Source: Lacticaseibacillus paracasei subsp. paracasei (GTDB lineage: Bacteria > Bacillota > Bacilli > Lactobacillales > Lactobacillaceae). From it: 64,000 nucleotides of DNA. The stretch is taken from contig NZ_AP012541.1 in assembly GCF_000829035.1 (NCBI RefSeq), positions 124,001 through 188,000 on the forward strand. The letters are read 5' to 3'. The notes beneath the pieces are model-generated. The model worked only from the letters and a program-made list of their open reading frames with translations. It was not told the DNA's origin and searched no databases. The first letter of the stretch is position 1. The number at the start of each line of letters is the position of its first letter. A program made the position numbers and the translations under genes. Of this stretch, positions 36,220-44,057 are shown in pieces.

Positions 36220-37410
36220 ATGGCAAAAATTCTCGCAGTCAACGCAGGCAGTTCAACCCTGAAGTGGAAGCTTTTTGATATGCCAGCTGAGGTTCAGCTG
36301 GCAGAAGGTTTGGTTGATCGGTTGGGACAGCCGCAATCAAAAGTTAAAATTAAGTATGGTGATGGGCAGAAATATGAAAGCGATACGCCAATTGCTAACT
36401 ATCAAGAAGCCGTCGCCAGTTTGATGGGTAACATCAAGGCGTTAGGGTTGGTTGAACATCTGCATGAGATTACTGGTGTGGGCCATCGTGTGGTAGCCGG
36501 CGGGGAGACTTTTGCCGAATCCGTTGTAGTTGATGATGCTACCTTGTTGCAGATTCAAAACCTGCGTGACTATGCGCCTTTGCATAATCCGGTTGAAGCA
36601 GATTACATTGATGTTTTCAAAAAGATGATGCCATGGGCCACAGAAGTCGCAGTGTTTGATACGGCGTTCCACCAAACCATGCAACCTGAGAACTTCCTTT
36701 ACAGTATTCCCTATGACTATTACAAGAAATATGGTGCTCGCAAATATGGCGCCCACGGGACAAGTGTGCGTTACGTCAGCGTGCGGGCAGCTGAGATGCT
36801 TAACAAGCCGTTAGAAGACTTACGGATGATTGTGATGCATTTAGGCTCAGGCTCCAGTGTTACCGCAGTCCAAGGCGGGCAGTCTATTGATACTTCCATG
36901 GGCTTTACGCCGTTAGCCGGGGTGACGATGGGGACACGATCCGGGGATATTGACCCATCACTTGTGGCTTATCTCATGAAGAAACTTGATGTCCCTGATG
37001 TGGGGCAAATGATTCATATCCTGAACAACGATTCCGGCCTGCTCGGTATTTCCGGCATCAGCAACGACATGCGGGATCTAGAAGCTGACGAAGATACCAA
37101 GCCACGCGCCAAACTGGCATTGGATATTTTCGTTAACCGCGTTGTGAAGTACGTGGGTTCGTACGCAGCCTTGATGGACGGCGTGGATGTGCTTGTCTTC
37201 ACAGCCGGGATCGGCGAAAACGGTGACGAGATTCGCGACAAGATCATGCGTTCACTCGATTACCTCGGGGCTAAAATCGACAATGACATCAACAACAAGT
37301 CGCACGGTGTTGAAGCTGATCTCAGCACACCAGATTCAACTGTCAAAACATTGCTCGTGCCGACCAATGAAGAATTAATGATCGTCCGTGACGTCATGGC
37401 ATTGAGCTAA
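36220..37410 (+). CDS. ackA: Acetate kinase
   Basis: Makes ATP from acetyl phosphate and ADP, the energy-yielding step after phosphoketolase or phosphotransacetylase. 396 residues, normal length. Signatures: VNAGSSTLKWKLFD at the start, GHRVVAGGE with the catalytic Arg, KYGAHGTSVRY, HLGSGSSVTAV and TMGTRSGDIDPS, and FTAGIGENG near the end. GAGGAGG precedes the ATG. It follows rarA by 57 bases and may be read partly from the same transcript. Confidence 0.97.
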   Translation: MAKILAVNAGSSTLKWKLFDMPAEVQLAEGLVDRLGQPQSKVKIKYGDGQKYESDTPIANYQEAVASLMGNIKALGLVEHLHEITGVGHRVVAGGETFAESVVVDDATLLQIQNLRDYAPLHNPVEADYIDVFKKMMPWATEVAVFDTAFHQTMQPENFLYSIPYDYYKKYGARKYGAHGTSVRYVSVRAAEMLNKPLEDLRMIVMHLGSGSSVTAVQGGQSIDTSMGFTPLAGVTMGTRSGDIDPSLVAYLMKKLDVPDVGQMIHILNNDSGLLGISGISNDMRDLEADEDTKPRAKLALDIFVNRVVKYVGSYAALMDGVDVLVFTAGIGENGDEIRDKIMRSLDYLGAKIDNDINNKSHGVEADLSTPDSTVKTLLVPTNEELMIVRDVMALS

Positions 37411-37431
37411 GCGTTTAATGACTTCTCAATT

Positions 37432-37468
37432 AAAAAACCATCTCTCGACTGAAGGAGAGATGGTTTTT
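37432..37468 (+). terminator. Terminator after ackA
   Basis: AAAAAACCATCTCTC and GAGAGATGGTTTTT form a perfect stem around an 8-base loop. Confidence 0.92.
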
Positions 37469-37511
37469 GTGTCTGCATAAGCTTCTGAGGAATGGACGAG
37501 CAAACAGACAA

Positions 37512-38336
37512 TTAATTGGCGTTAATCCCCTGATCTGAATCAATCATGACCCCTTTCGTTTCATCGAAAACACAGATATTGCCGTAATTTTCTTTATAAG
37601 TCATATGATTGCCGCCATCAATAAAGTACCGCGGTGATTCGTCAGGATATTGAATGACTTTAACCGGGCATTTAGGATAACCGTCACTGAATGAAGTTGG
37701 TGGTAGAGATGGTTTGACATTGTTTTCATAGTCGCCATAAATCAAGGCAGTTGGCGTGTGACCGGTGACAATCGTTTTAGCGATCGGATTGTGAGCAAAA
37801 ATGGGATGTTCCCGATTTTTGGTTTCGTCCATATTATAGATATACGGCTCACGGACCCACATTCGATTAAATGGCGTCGTTTCTTTTAAAGGATCTTCCA
37901 GCGATAGGTCTAGACCGGCGTGGATGAGCAACAGCTTGTCAAACTCAACAGCAGTTGGCATCTCGGCGATGAATTGAATCAGCGGTGACATGTAGGTCAA
38001 CACGGCTTGTTGTAGGTTGCTTTTACGCGCTTTAGCTGGCGCGTAATCTTGCACCATTTGACGTAAGGTAGCCTTGCCGCCATTGATGAACCATGGATTA
38101 TCTTTGTCGGCGAGATAATCCAGCAGCATCTGATCATGATTGCCACGGATCGCGATTGCCTGACTCGCCTGCACCTGCTCGCGAATTTGAGTGAGCACCC
38201 GCCCGCCGTATGGATAGCCATCAATGTAGTCACCCAAATAGACGGTCAAAGTATGGGGATACTTTGCTTGCATCGCCCGCACTCGATCCATTGTTTCCAG
38301 ATGACCGTGAATATCTGAGACCACGATCATGGTCAT
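37512..38336 (-). CDS. PPP-type metallophosphatase
   Basis: 274 residues. The calcineurin-like motifs are all present: VSDIHGHLET, YLGDYIDGYP, AIRGNHDQML, LLIHAGLDLS and VTGHTPT. This set is that of bacterial PPP phosphatases (PrpE/ApaH-like), acting on phosphoproteins or dinucleotide polyphosphates. The start at 38336 is chosen because AGGAGG precedes it; an upstream in-frame ATG has none. Confidence 0.88.
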   Translation of the reverse strand: MTMIVVSDIHGHLETMDRVRAMQAKYPHTLTVYLGDYIDGYPYGGRVLTQIREQVQASQAIAIRGNHDQMLLDYLADKDNPWFINGGKATLRQMVQDYAPAKARKSNLQQAVLTYMSPLIQFIAEMPTAVEFDKLLLIHAGLDLSLEDPLKETTPFNRMWVREPYIYNMDETKNREHPIFAHNPIAKTIVTGHTPTALIYGDYENNVKPSLPPTSFSDGYPKCPVKVIQYPDESPRYFIDGGNHMTYKENYGNICVFDETKGVMIDSDQGINAN

Positions 38337-38551
38337 AACGTTTGCCTCCTTATAAAACGCATGCTCCAGTCCCAAAACCTGCAGATAGGGCTTTTGGTCG
38401 CAATAGTCAGCGCTTGACTGTCACGATTAAAACGACTTATATTTCGGTTCCTAACAGGACTGCGCCGCGTTTTGCAAAAACTGCTGATAGGACCAGTTTA
38501 CTTTATTTTTAGAAGAATGTGCGATATTAATAGGGGAATAGGGGTGAAAAG

Positions 38552-39280
38552 ATGGATAAACGCTTAATCGTCATGCATAATCTGAGCCGTCATTATGGCA
38601 AACAATATTGGTGGCAGCAGAATTCATTGGAAGATTGGCTGATGATGATTCTCATTCAGCGCACCAGTTCAAATAATGTTGCCCAAGCCGTGCATAATTT
38701 GCAACCTTACATGCAGGTTGATCGCTTGATGGCGTTATCGCAATCAGAGCTGGAAACGTTGGTGCGGCCAGCCGGCTTTTATCGGCAAAAAGCGCAGCGG
38801 ATTCACGATCTATTGACGTGGTTTGTGGCCCAAGGCGGTAGTTTTGAGAAGATTGCAGAAAAACCGGCAGCTGAGTTACGTGAAACTCTGCTGGCTCTAA
38901 ATGGCATTGGCAATGAAACGGCGGATGTCATGCTAATGTACACCTTTGGCAAAAAAACTTTTGTAGCTGATACGTATGCCATGCGTCTTTTCAACCGGCT
39001 CGGTTTTGGACCATATACGAACTATGCCAAAATGCAGGCTGATTTTGCGCCAGCACTTGATCAAATCACGTTAGACGAAGCTCGCGAATGGCATGCCTTG
39101 ATTGACGAACATGGTAAAACGCAAGTTCGGCATGCGTATGACGACCGATTTTTACTGCAGCCAGATTTGACTGAGGCGGCATGGCCGCCGGAAGCGGTTC
39201 AAGTGGAGCCGCCCCATGATGATCCGGGTAGCGGCAAGTGGCGGCACGCCGCCGATCCGTCAGCGATGACTCATAAATAA
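38552..39280 (+). CDS. Endonuclease III-like HhH-GPD protein without the catalytic Lys
   Basis: 242 residues. The helix-hairpin-helix LNGIGNETADVMLMYTF and the catalytic Asp in VADTYAMRLFNRLG are clear. At the place of the E. coli EndoIII catalytic lysine (GRKTA) this protein has Glu (GNETA), and the C-terminal four-cysteine iron-sulfur cluster is absent. It therefore belongs to the EndoIII-related group often annotated as base-excision proteins, with glycosylase but probably not lyase activity. A weak ribosome site (GGGGTGAAAAG) precedes the ATG. Confidence 0.85.
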   Translation: MDKRLIVMHNLSRHYGKQYWWQQNSLEDWLMMILIQRTSSNNVAQAVHNLQPYMQVDRLMALSQSELETLVRPAGFYRQKAQRIHDLLTWFVAQGGSFEKIAEKPAAELRETLLALNGIGNETADVMLMYTFGKKTFVADTYAMRLFNRLGFGPYTNYAKMQADFAPALDQITLDEAREWHALIDEHGKTQVRHAYDDRFLLQPDLTEAAWPPEAVQVEPPHDDPGSGKWRHAADPSAMTHK

Positions 39281-39334
39281 ATGCTTTTTACTCGTGAGTT
39301 GTTTTGGCAATCTTGTCACAAGGGAGACCTAAAA

Positions 39335-39631
39335 ATGAATGCTAGCGTTGCTGTGCAAGTGTTACCGATGTATCCAGAGAAACAAAAGGTCTTGGCAGTG
39401 GTTGATGCGGTGATCGCCTATATCAAATCAACCGGAATTAATTATGAAGTTAGTGCTTTTGAAACCACAATGGAAGGCGATTATGATCAGCTGATGGCGA
39501 TTTTGAAAGAAATTCCGATTGTCACAGCGAAGGCAGGCGGTACTAGTCAAATGGTGTATGCGAAAATTAACTATTTTCCTGAAGATACTGGCCTGACGAT
39601 TGCTGACAAGGTGACAAAGTTCAAGCATTGA
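39335..39631 (+). CDS. Thiamine-binding/UPF0045 (MTH1187/YkoF-like) protein
   Basis: 98 residues. The start (ASVAVQVLPMYP), the middle NYEVSAFETTMEGDYDQLMAIL and the ending ADKVTKFKH are typical of the MTH1187 family, small ferredoxin-fold proteins, some of which bind thiamine. The start at 39335 is chosen because AAGGGAG precedes it. It is followed by a bidirectional hairpin. Confidence 0.88.
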   Translation: MNASVAVQVLPMYPEKQKVLAVVDAVIAYIKSTGINYEVSAFETTMEGDYDQLMAILKEIPIVTAKAGGTSQMVYAKINYFPEDTGLTIADKVTKFKH

Positions 39632-39635
39632 AGAC

Positions 39636-39669
39636 AAAAAAAGATCACGGCGATTGTCGTGATCTTTTT
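39636..39669. terminator. Bidirectional terminator
   Basis: AAAAAGATCACG and CGTGATCTTTTT pair. It separates the convergent thiamine-binding and YhgE/Pip genes. Confidence 0.9.
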
Positions 39670-39681
39670 GCGTCTTGAAGT

Positions 39682-42291
39682 TTATTTTTCGACAGCTTGG
39701 AGCTTTTGATTGTCGTCGAGTTGTGAGATACCCATTAAGTGATGACGTTGTAAGAGAATCATCGTGCCCCACAGCAACAGGAGCGAGCCGATCGTGAAGG
39801 CGATCAATACCATGAAGCCGAGGTTGACAGTGCTATTGGCAATGCCGCCGGTGAGCGCGTTCCGGAAATTCATAATGGAGTAGGTCATTGGCAGGAATGG
39901 ATGAATGGCGTTGTAGAACTGATTGGTGATCTCCATCGGGAATGTCCCGCCGGCACCACCTAATTGCAGCATCAATCCCACCATCGCCACAAATCGACCA
40001 GGATTATCGAAGGCCATTGAGAGGAACATAATCAGATACATTGACGTAAAGGAGAAGAGGATCGCGGTCAGATAGAACAAGCCGATGTTGTCGACCTTGA
40101 GACCGGTCGCCATCATCAAAGTTGCTTCGAGAACTGCGGTGCCAAGGGCAACAGCTCCGCCAATGGCTACTTTGCTCAGGAACCACTGAGTTGCCGTACC
40201 ATCTGCTCTGGAAACTTTGCGAATTGGATAGGCAAAGTTGAAGACCAAGGCGCCAACGTAAAGTGCCAGACTCAAAACGTATGGGGCAAGTGCATGGCCG
40301 TAGTTTGGCACATAAGAATAATGCTTTTGCGCTGTCTTGGTGGGTGCAGCGAACATCTTTGCCGTATCACCGGTTAACGTAATGCCATTGACCTTACGGG
40401 CGCTGCTGGTAAGTGTCTTAGCGAACTTCTTGTCGCCGTCTTCAAGCTGACTGGAACCAGATTTGAGTGTGTCGCTCTTGTCATTGATTTGACCGGTTCC
40501 GTCGGCGAGTTGATTGACACCGGATACCAGTGTCGGCACACTAGCGTTTAATTGATTGACACCGCCAGCAACTTGGCTGGCACCATTGGTTAGCTGACCG
40601 ACACCATTGGTAAGTGTCGGAACTTGGCCATTTAAGGTACCAAGACCGCCGGATACTTGGCTGGAACCCGTGTAGAGTTGGTTGATACCACTGGTGAGAG
40701 CAGGAACTTGGCTGTTTAAGCTACCAAGGCCTCCTGAAACTTGGCTAGAACCGGTATAGAGCTGATTGACGCCACTAACCATTGCGGGTGTTAGTGTTGC
40801 TGCTTGGTTGATGCCATTGTCTAGCTTATTTGCGCCAATAATTAATTGATCGTTTCTGGCAGTAATTTGTTTTGAACCATTTTGAAGAACACCAATTTTT
40901 TCCGTCAGAATGGGCGCTTGTTGGTTAAGCTTATCGACGCCAGCTGCTAGTTGCGTCGAATAAGGGATCAAGCCTTGATTAAAGGTCGTTGCCATTTCTG
41001 TGCCGCTAGTTTCAGTTTGGTCAATCAAAGCATTAACGCTTGCCTGAATTTTTTCAAAACCAGCGATTAACTCCGGGTTTTGCTTTGATTCGGCTTCTAA
41101 TTGGCTCTTATACGCTGCAAGACTTTCTTCGAGGGCGGGCAACTCTGTGGCCGCTTTCTGATTTTGATCATTAACAGTTTGGCCAATTTTTTGTAAAGAC
41201 TGGCTTAGTTGAGTTGAACCACTCTGCAAGGACTTGGTATCTTTTGGTAAGTTGCTCGTCTGACCAGCAAGTTGAGAAATGCCATCAGAAAGGAAGGTTA
41301 CTTGTTGAGTATAATTGTTGATGCCCTCTGTCAGTTTCTTTGAACCAGTTTGTAACTGATTAGTGCCAGCAACGAGTTGGCCTGTTTTGGTTTGCAAAGT
41401 TCCCAGCCCATTAGTCACTTTAGTTGATCCCGTTGCAAGCTGTCCTACACCAGATTTAAGCGTTCCAGTTTGCGATTGCAAGGTTCCCAAACCGCTCGTA
41501 ACTTGGCCAGATCCCGCCGCAAGCTGATTAACGCCACTTGCTAGGTTTGTCGTACTGCCATTGAGCGTTTGCAACCCACCTGCGACTTGATTAGCGCCGC
41601 TTGCGAGCTTAGGTATTTGTGAGGACATCGGTGCAACTTTAACCTTCATCGTTTGCACACCGTCATTTACTTGCGATACGGCGACGGTGTACTGATCAAT
41701 GCCATCGTCAAGTTTGACTTGGCCAGCATCAATTTGGGTAGCGGCCCCGGCTGCCGTTTTCATGCCATTACCGATAGTCTTAATTTGATCAAAAACCGCG
41801 CTGGCATAGGCGTTGGTCACGTTAGCCCGAATTTCGGAGTTGAGACTGTCAACGCCGATGCCGGAGATGACTTGGCCAATATAGTTGAGTGAATCATTTG
41901 TCTCGTACTTCAGCGTCATTTTCTTAGGATGCTCGTCTAAGACGGTGGCGGCATTTTTGGAAAAATCCTTTGGCAGCGTAATGACAGTGTAGTATTTGTC
42001 TGCCTTCATGCCTTTTTTAGCTTCTGCTTCAGAAACGAAATGCCAGCCAAGTTGATGATTTTTCTTAAGCTTGGTCAAAGTCTGCGCACCAACATCAAGC
42101 TTTTTGCCTTGATAGGTGACAGGTTGGTCAAGGTTGACCACTGCTACTGGCAGATTCTTGGTGTCGCCGTAAGGATCCCAGACTGACTTCAAAAAGAAGA
42201 TACAGTAGAGAAATGGGATTAAGGTAATGACGAGAACTGAGAGCAAAATGAGTTTGTTTTTGCCGATGAACTTAAATTCATCTTTGATCAT
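39682..42291 (-). CDS. YhgE/Pip-family membrane protein 1
   Basis: 869 residues. An N-terminal helix (about 12-32) is followed by the conserved extracellular WDPYGDTKNLPVAVVNLD, a long extracellular stalk of repeated Gly/Ser/Gln/Leu units (GVNQLYTGSSQVSGGL type) and five or six C-terminal helices of the ABC-2 type. The family includes the lactococcal phage-infection protein Pip, YueB and EsaA. The ATG is preceded by GGAGTAA and lies 6 bases from a TetR gene that is now split. Its original promoter is 13 kb away. Confidence 0.92.
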   Translation of the reverse strand: MIKDEFKFIGKNKLILLSVLVITLIPFLYCIFFLKSVWDPYGDTKNLPVAVVNLDQPVTYQGKKLDVGAQTLTKLKKNHQLGWHFVSEAEAKKGMKADKYYTVITLPKDFSKNAATVLDEHPKKMTLKYETNDSLNYIGQVISGIGVDSLNSEIRANVTNAYASAVFDQIKTIGNGMKTAAGAATQIDAGQVKLDDGIDQYTVAVSQVNDGVQTMKVKVAPMSSQIPKLASGANQVAGGLQTLNGSTTNLASGVNQLAAGSGQVTSGLGTLQSQTGTLKSGVGQLATGSTKVTNGLGTLQTKTGQLVAGTNQLQTGSKKLTEGINNYTQQVTFLSDGISQLAGQTSNLPKDTKSLQSGSTQLSQSLQKIGQTVNDQNQKAATELPALEESLAAYKSQLEAESKQNPELIAGFEKIQASVNALIDQTETSGTEMATTFNQGLIPYSTQLAAGVDKLNQQAPILTEKIGVLQNGSKQITARNDQLIIGANKLDNGINQAATLTPAMVSGVNQLYTGSSQVSGGLGSLNSQVPALTSGINQLYTGSSQVSGGLGTLNGQVPTLTNGVGQLTNGASQVAGGVNQLNASVPTLVSGVNQLADGTGQINDKSDTLKSGSSQLEDGDKKFAKTLTSSARKVNGITLTGDTAKMFAAPTKTAQKHYSYVPNYGHALAPYVLSLALYVGALVFNFAYPIRKVSRADGTATQWFLSKVAIGGAVALGTAVLEATLMMATGLKVDNIGLFYLTAILFSFTSMYLIMFLSMAFDNPGRFVAMVGLMLQLGGAGGTFPMEITNQFYNAIHPFLPMTYSIMNFRNALTGGIANSTVNLGFMVLIAFTIGSLLLLWGTMILLQRHHLMGISQLDDNQKLQAVEK

Positions 42292-42297
42292 GTCGAG

Positions 42298-42763
42298 TTA
42301 CTCCTTTACTTCACTGAGATAGAGATCCAGCAGGGATTCAAAAGTCGTATCGCGGCTAGGTTGGCCGTCTGGCAAAAAGCCCATGACTTCCAGAACGGTA
42401 AAACCGAGCACGCTGCTGATAAAATTTTGGACGAAACTTTCTTTTGCCATGTGTTTGAACTCGGTATGGATGATCAAGCGTTTTAATAAGCCGATCACAT
42501 CGCCGGTTGCCTGAACAAATGGACTGCTTTCTGGAAAATGATGCACAAAGTAAATAATTTCATCCAATGATTGTTGCTGTTCGAAATAGCGATGCGTGGT
42601 TTGCGCAAAAGTGCGAATGGCGTCTTTGCCAGCAATGCCACTGACTTGTTCAATGAGTTCTTGATGTAAGTTGTGCATGAACTCAGTCCCCAGCGCCTCA
42701 ATCACGGCATCCAAGTTACTAAAATAGTTGTATAGCGACTGGGAACGAATATTCAATTCCTTA
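42298..42763 (-). pseudogene. C-terminal three-quarters of a TetR regulator, cut by an IS (TetR1)
   Basis: From ELNIRSQSLYNYFSNLDAV onwards it is a close paralogue of the complete TetR gene at 47011-47580. The IS end replaces codons upstream of KELNI. The missing N-terminus (MAIKHRILD... to TLAK) and promoter are at 55163-55269. Joining them through the TTA shared by both IS ends restores a gene of about 189 codons, equal to the paralogue. The helix-turn-helix is thereby broken. Confidence 0.93.
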
Positions 42764-43620
42764 GAACCTGTCTAGTATCTGCTGAATCTGGTAGAATTGT
42801 GGAAAACCGACTGAGGAGTTTGTCATGCCAGATTATCCAAGCAATATTTCTCGAGCGCAATTTGCGTTAATACAACCTGATTTAGAAAACTTCCGCAAGC
42901 ATACAAGACCGCGTCGTTATGATCTTTATGACGTATTCAATGCCATCCTTTACTCGCTTACTACAGGGTGTCAATGGCGTGAATTACCGCACGATTTCCC
43001 GGAATGGCACACTGTCTACCGCTATTACGATATGTGGCGAGATAAATCAGACCCGACAGCTGATTCGCTATTAGAAAGGCTTTTAAAAAAACTGTCGCTT
43101 CCTATCGCTTTGCACAGGGCCGATCGGCCCGAACGTCGTTTGTGATTGTTGATGCTCAAAGTGTTAAAACCACTGATTCAACGAAAAATAGTGGCTACGA
43201 TGGCGGCAAAAAGATTTCAGGGATTAAGCGTCATATGGCGGTTGATATTAATGGTTTACCACAAGCCATTCTCGTGACACGAGCTAATGTATCAGATCGT
43301 TCAGGTGCATTGGCTATGTTTAGTTTGGCTAGCCAAAATTTAGAGCTGGTTCAGCATGTCATGGTTGATGGTGGCTACACTGGCAATGATTTTGCGGATC
43401 AGGTGAAGCTCATTTTGAATGCTAAGACGACGGTAGCTAAACGCAACGAGTTGCATATGTTCACGGTGTTACCGCAACGATGGATCGTTGAACGTTCATG
43501 GAGTTGGCTAGACAAATGTCGGCGACTTTGGAAAAACTGTGAACGTGCCCTTAACAGCAGTCTTCAAATGGTTGTATTGGCCTTCCTGAAGATAGTTCTT
43601 AAAAGATGCTAGACAGGTTC
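42764..43620 (+). mobile_element. IS5-family insertion sequence, copy 1
   Basis: 857 bp, bounded by inverted repeats GAACCTGTCTAG and CTAGACAGGTTC. The left 3 bases outside are TTA; the right 3 are TAA. The matching TTA for the left end lies outside the right end of copy 3 at 55163-55165. Confidence 0.93.
42825..43612 (+). CDS. IS5-family transposase in two frames joined by a -1 frameshift, copy 1
   Basis: The first frame (42825-43145) has the N-terminal domain ([18 protein letters not shown]). The second contains [23 protein letters not shown] and [17 protein letters not shown] with the DDE residues. A run of seven A bases at 43085-43091 (A AAA AAA) shifts the first frame by -1 into the second, which is open upstream of it. 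The fused product is about 262 residues, the normal length for this IS5 group. Confidence 0.88.
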
Positions 43621-43621
43621 T

Positions 43622-43750
43622 AATGAAGCCAAAAAGACACCGGCTAAAAAGCAGGATGAATCAGCGGATGATATTGATTTGAATGATCTGAGCGGATTAG
43701 ACTTTAGTCAAACCAGTCATGAAAAGAAGAAGGATGATTCGGATGAGTAA
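43622..43750 (+). pseudogene. C-terminal tail of an unknown gene, cut by IS5 copy 1
   Basis: An open frame of 42 codons begins directly at the IS end and ends at TAA 43748-43750. It is highly charged (NEAKKTPAKKQDE, then acidic DDIDLNDLSGLDF and a final KKKDDSDE). The stop overlaps the ATG of the next gene, so the two were once an operon. The family cannot be named from this tail. Confidence 0.7.
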
Positions 43751-43967
43751 AATCATGGCCTCCTTTCTGGTATTCATCGATACGATCGGTGTCGCCATCG
43801 CTTTGTTAGGTGGCAATATGATGTTGTGTCTCCTGATGGGCATTATGACCATTATTTTGTATGTTAAAGTGAATCCAATCTTATTTGGCGACTATGACCG
43901 TCGACGTGAAGAACGCATTGAGCAGCGGCGGAAAGCCTTGACGGCACGACGGGAGAACGACAAATAA
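43743..43967 (+). CDS. Small membrane protein with two helices
   Basis: 74 residues from ATG 43743, overlapping the stop of the preceding fragment by 8 bases. Two hydrophobic helices (about 5-26 and 29-44), then a strongly charged C-terminal tail (DRRREERIEQRRKALTARRE). Family unknown. It lost its upstream partner when the IS junction formed. Confidence 0.65.
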   Translation: MSKIMASFLVFIDTIGVAIALLGGNMMLCLLMGIMTIILYVKVNPILFGDYDRRREERIEQRRKALTARRENDK

Positions 43968-43980
43968 GAACCGTAAATAA

Positions 43981-44030
43981 ATAGGCGCCTTGATCGCGGG
44001 ATGTTAATGTCTCGCAATCAAGGCGCCTAT
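43981..44030. terminator. Bidirectional hairpin terminator
   Basis: ATAGGCGCCTTGAT and ATCAAGGCGCCTAT form a perfect stem, extended by a few more pairs inside. It lies between two convergent genes. The T tracts are weak. Confidence 0.7.
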
Positions 44031-44057
44031 TCGTGATAAGAGGTCGACAACGTTAAC

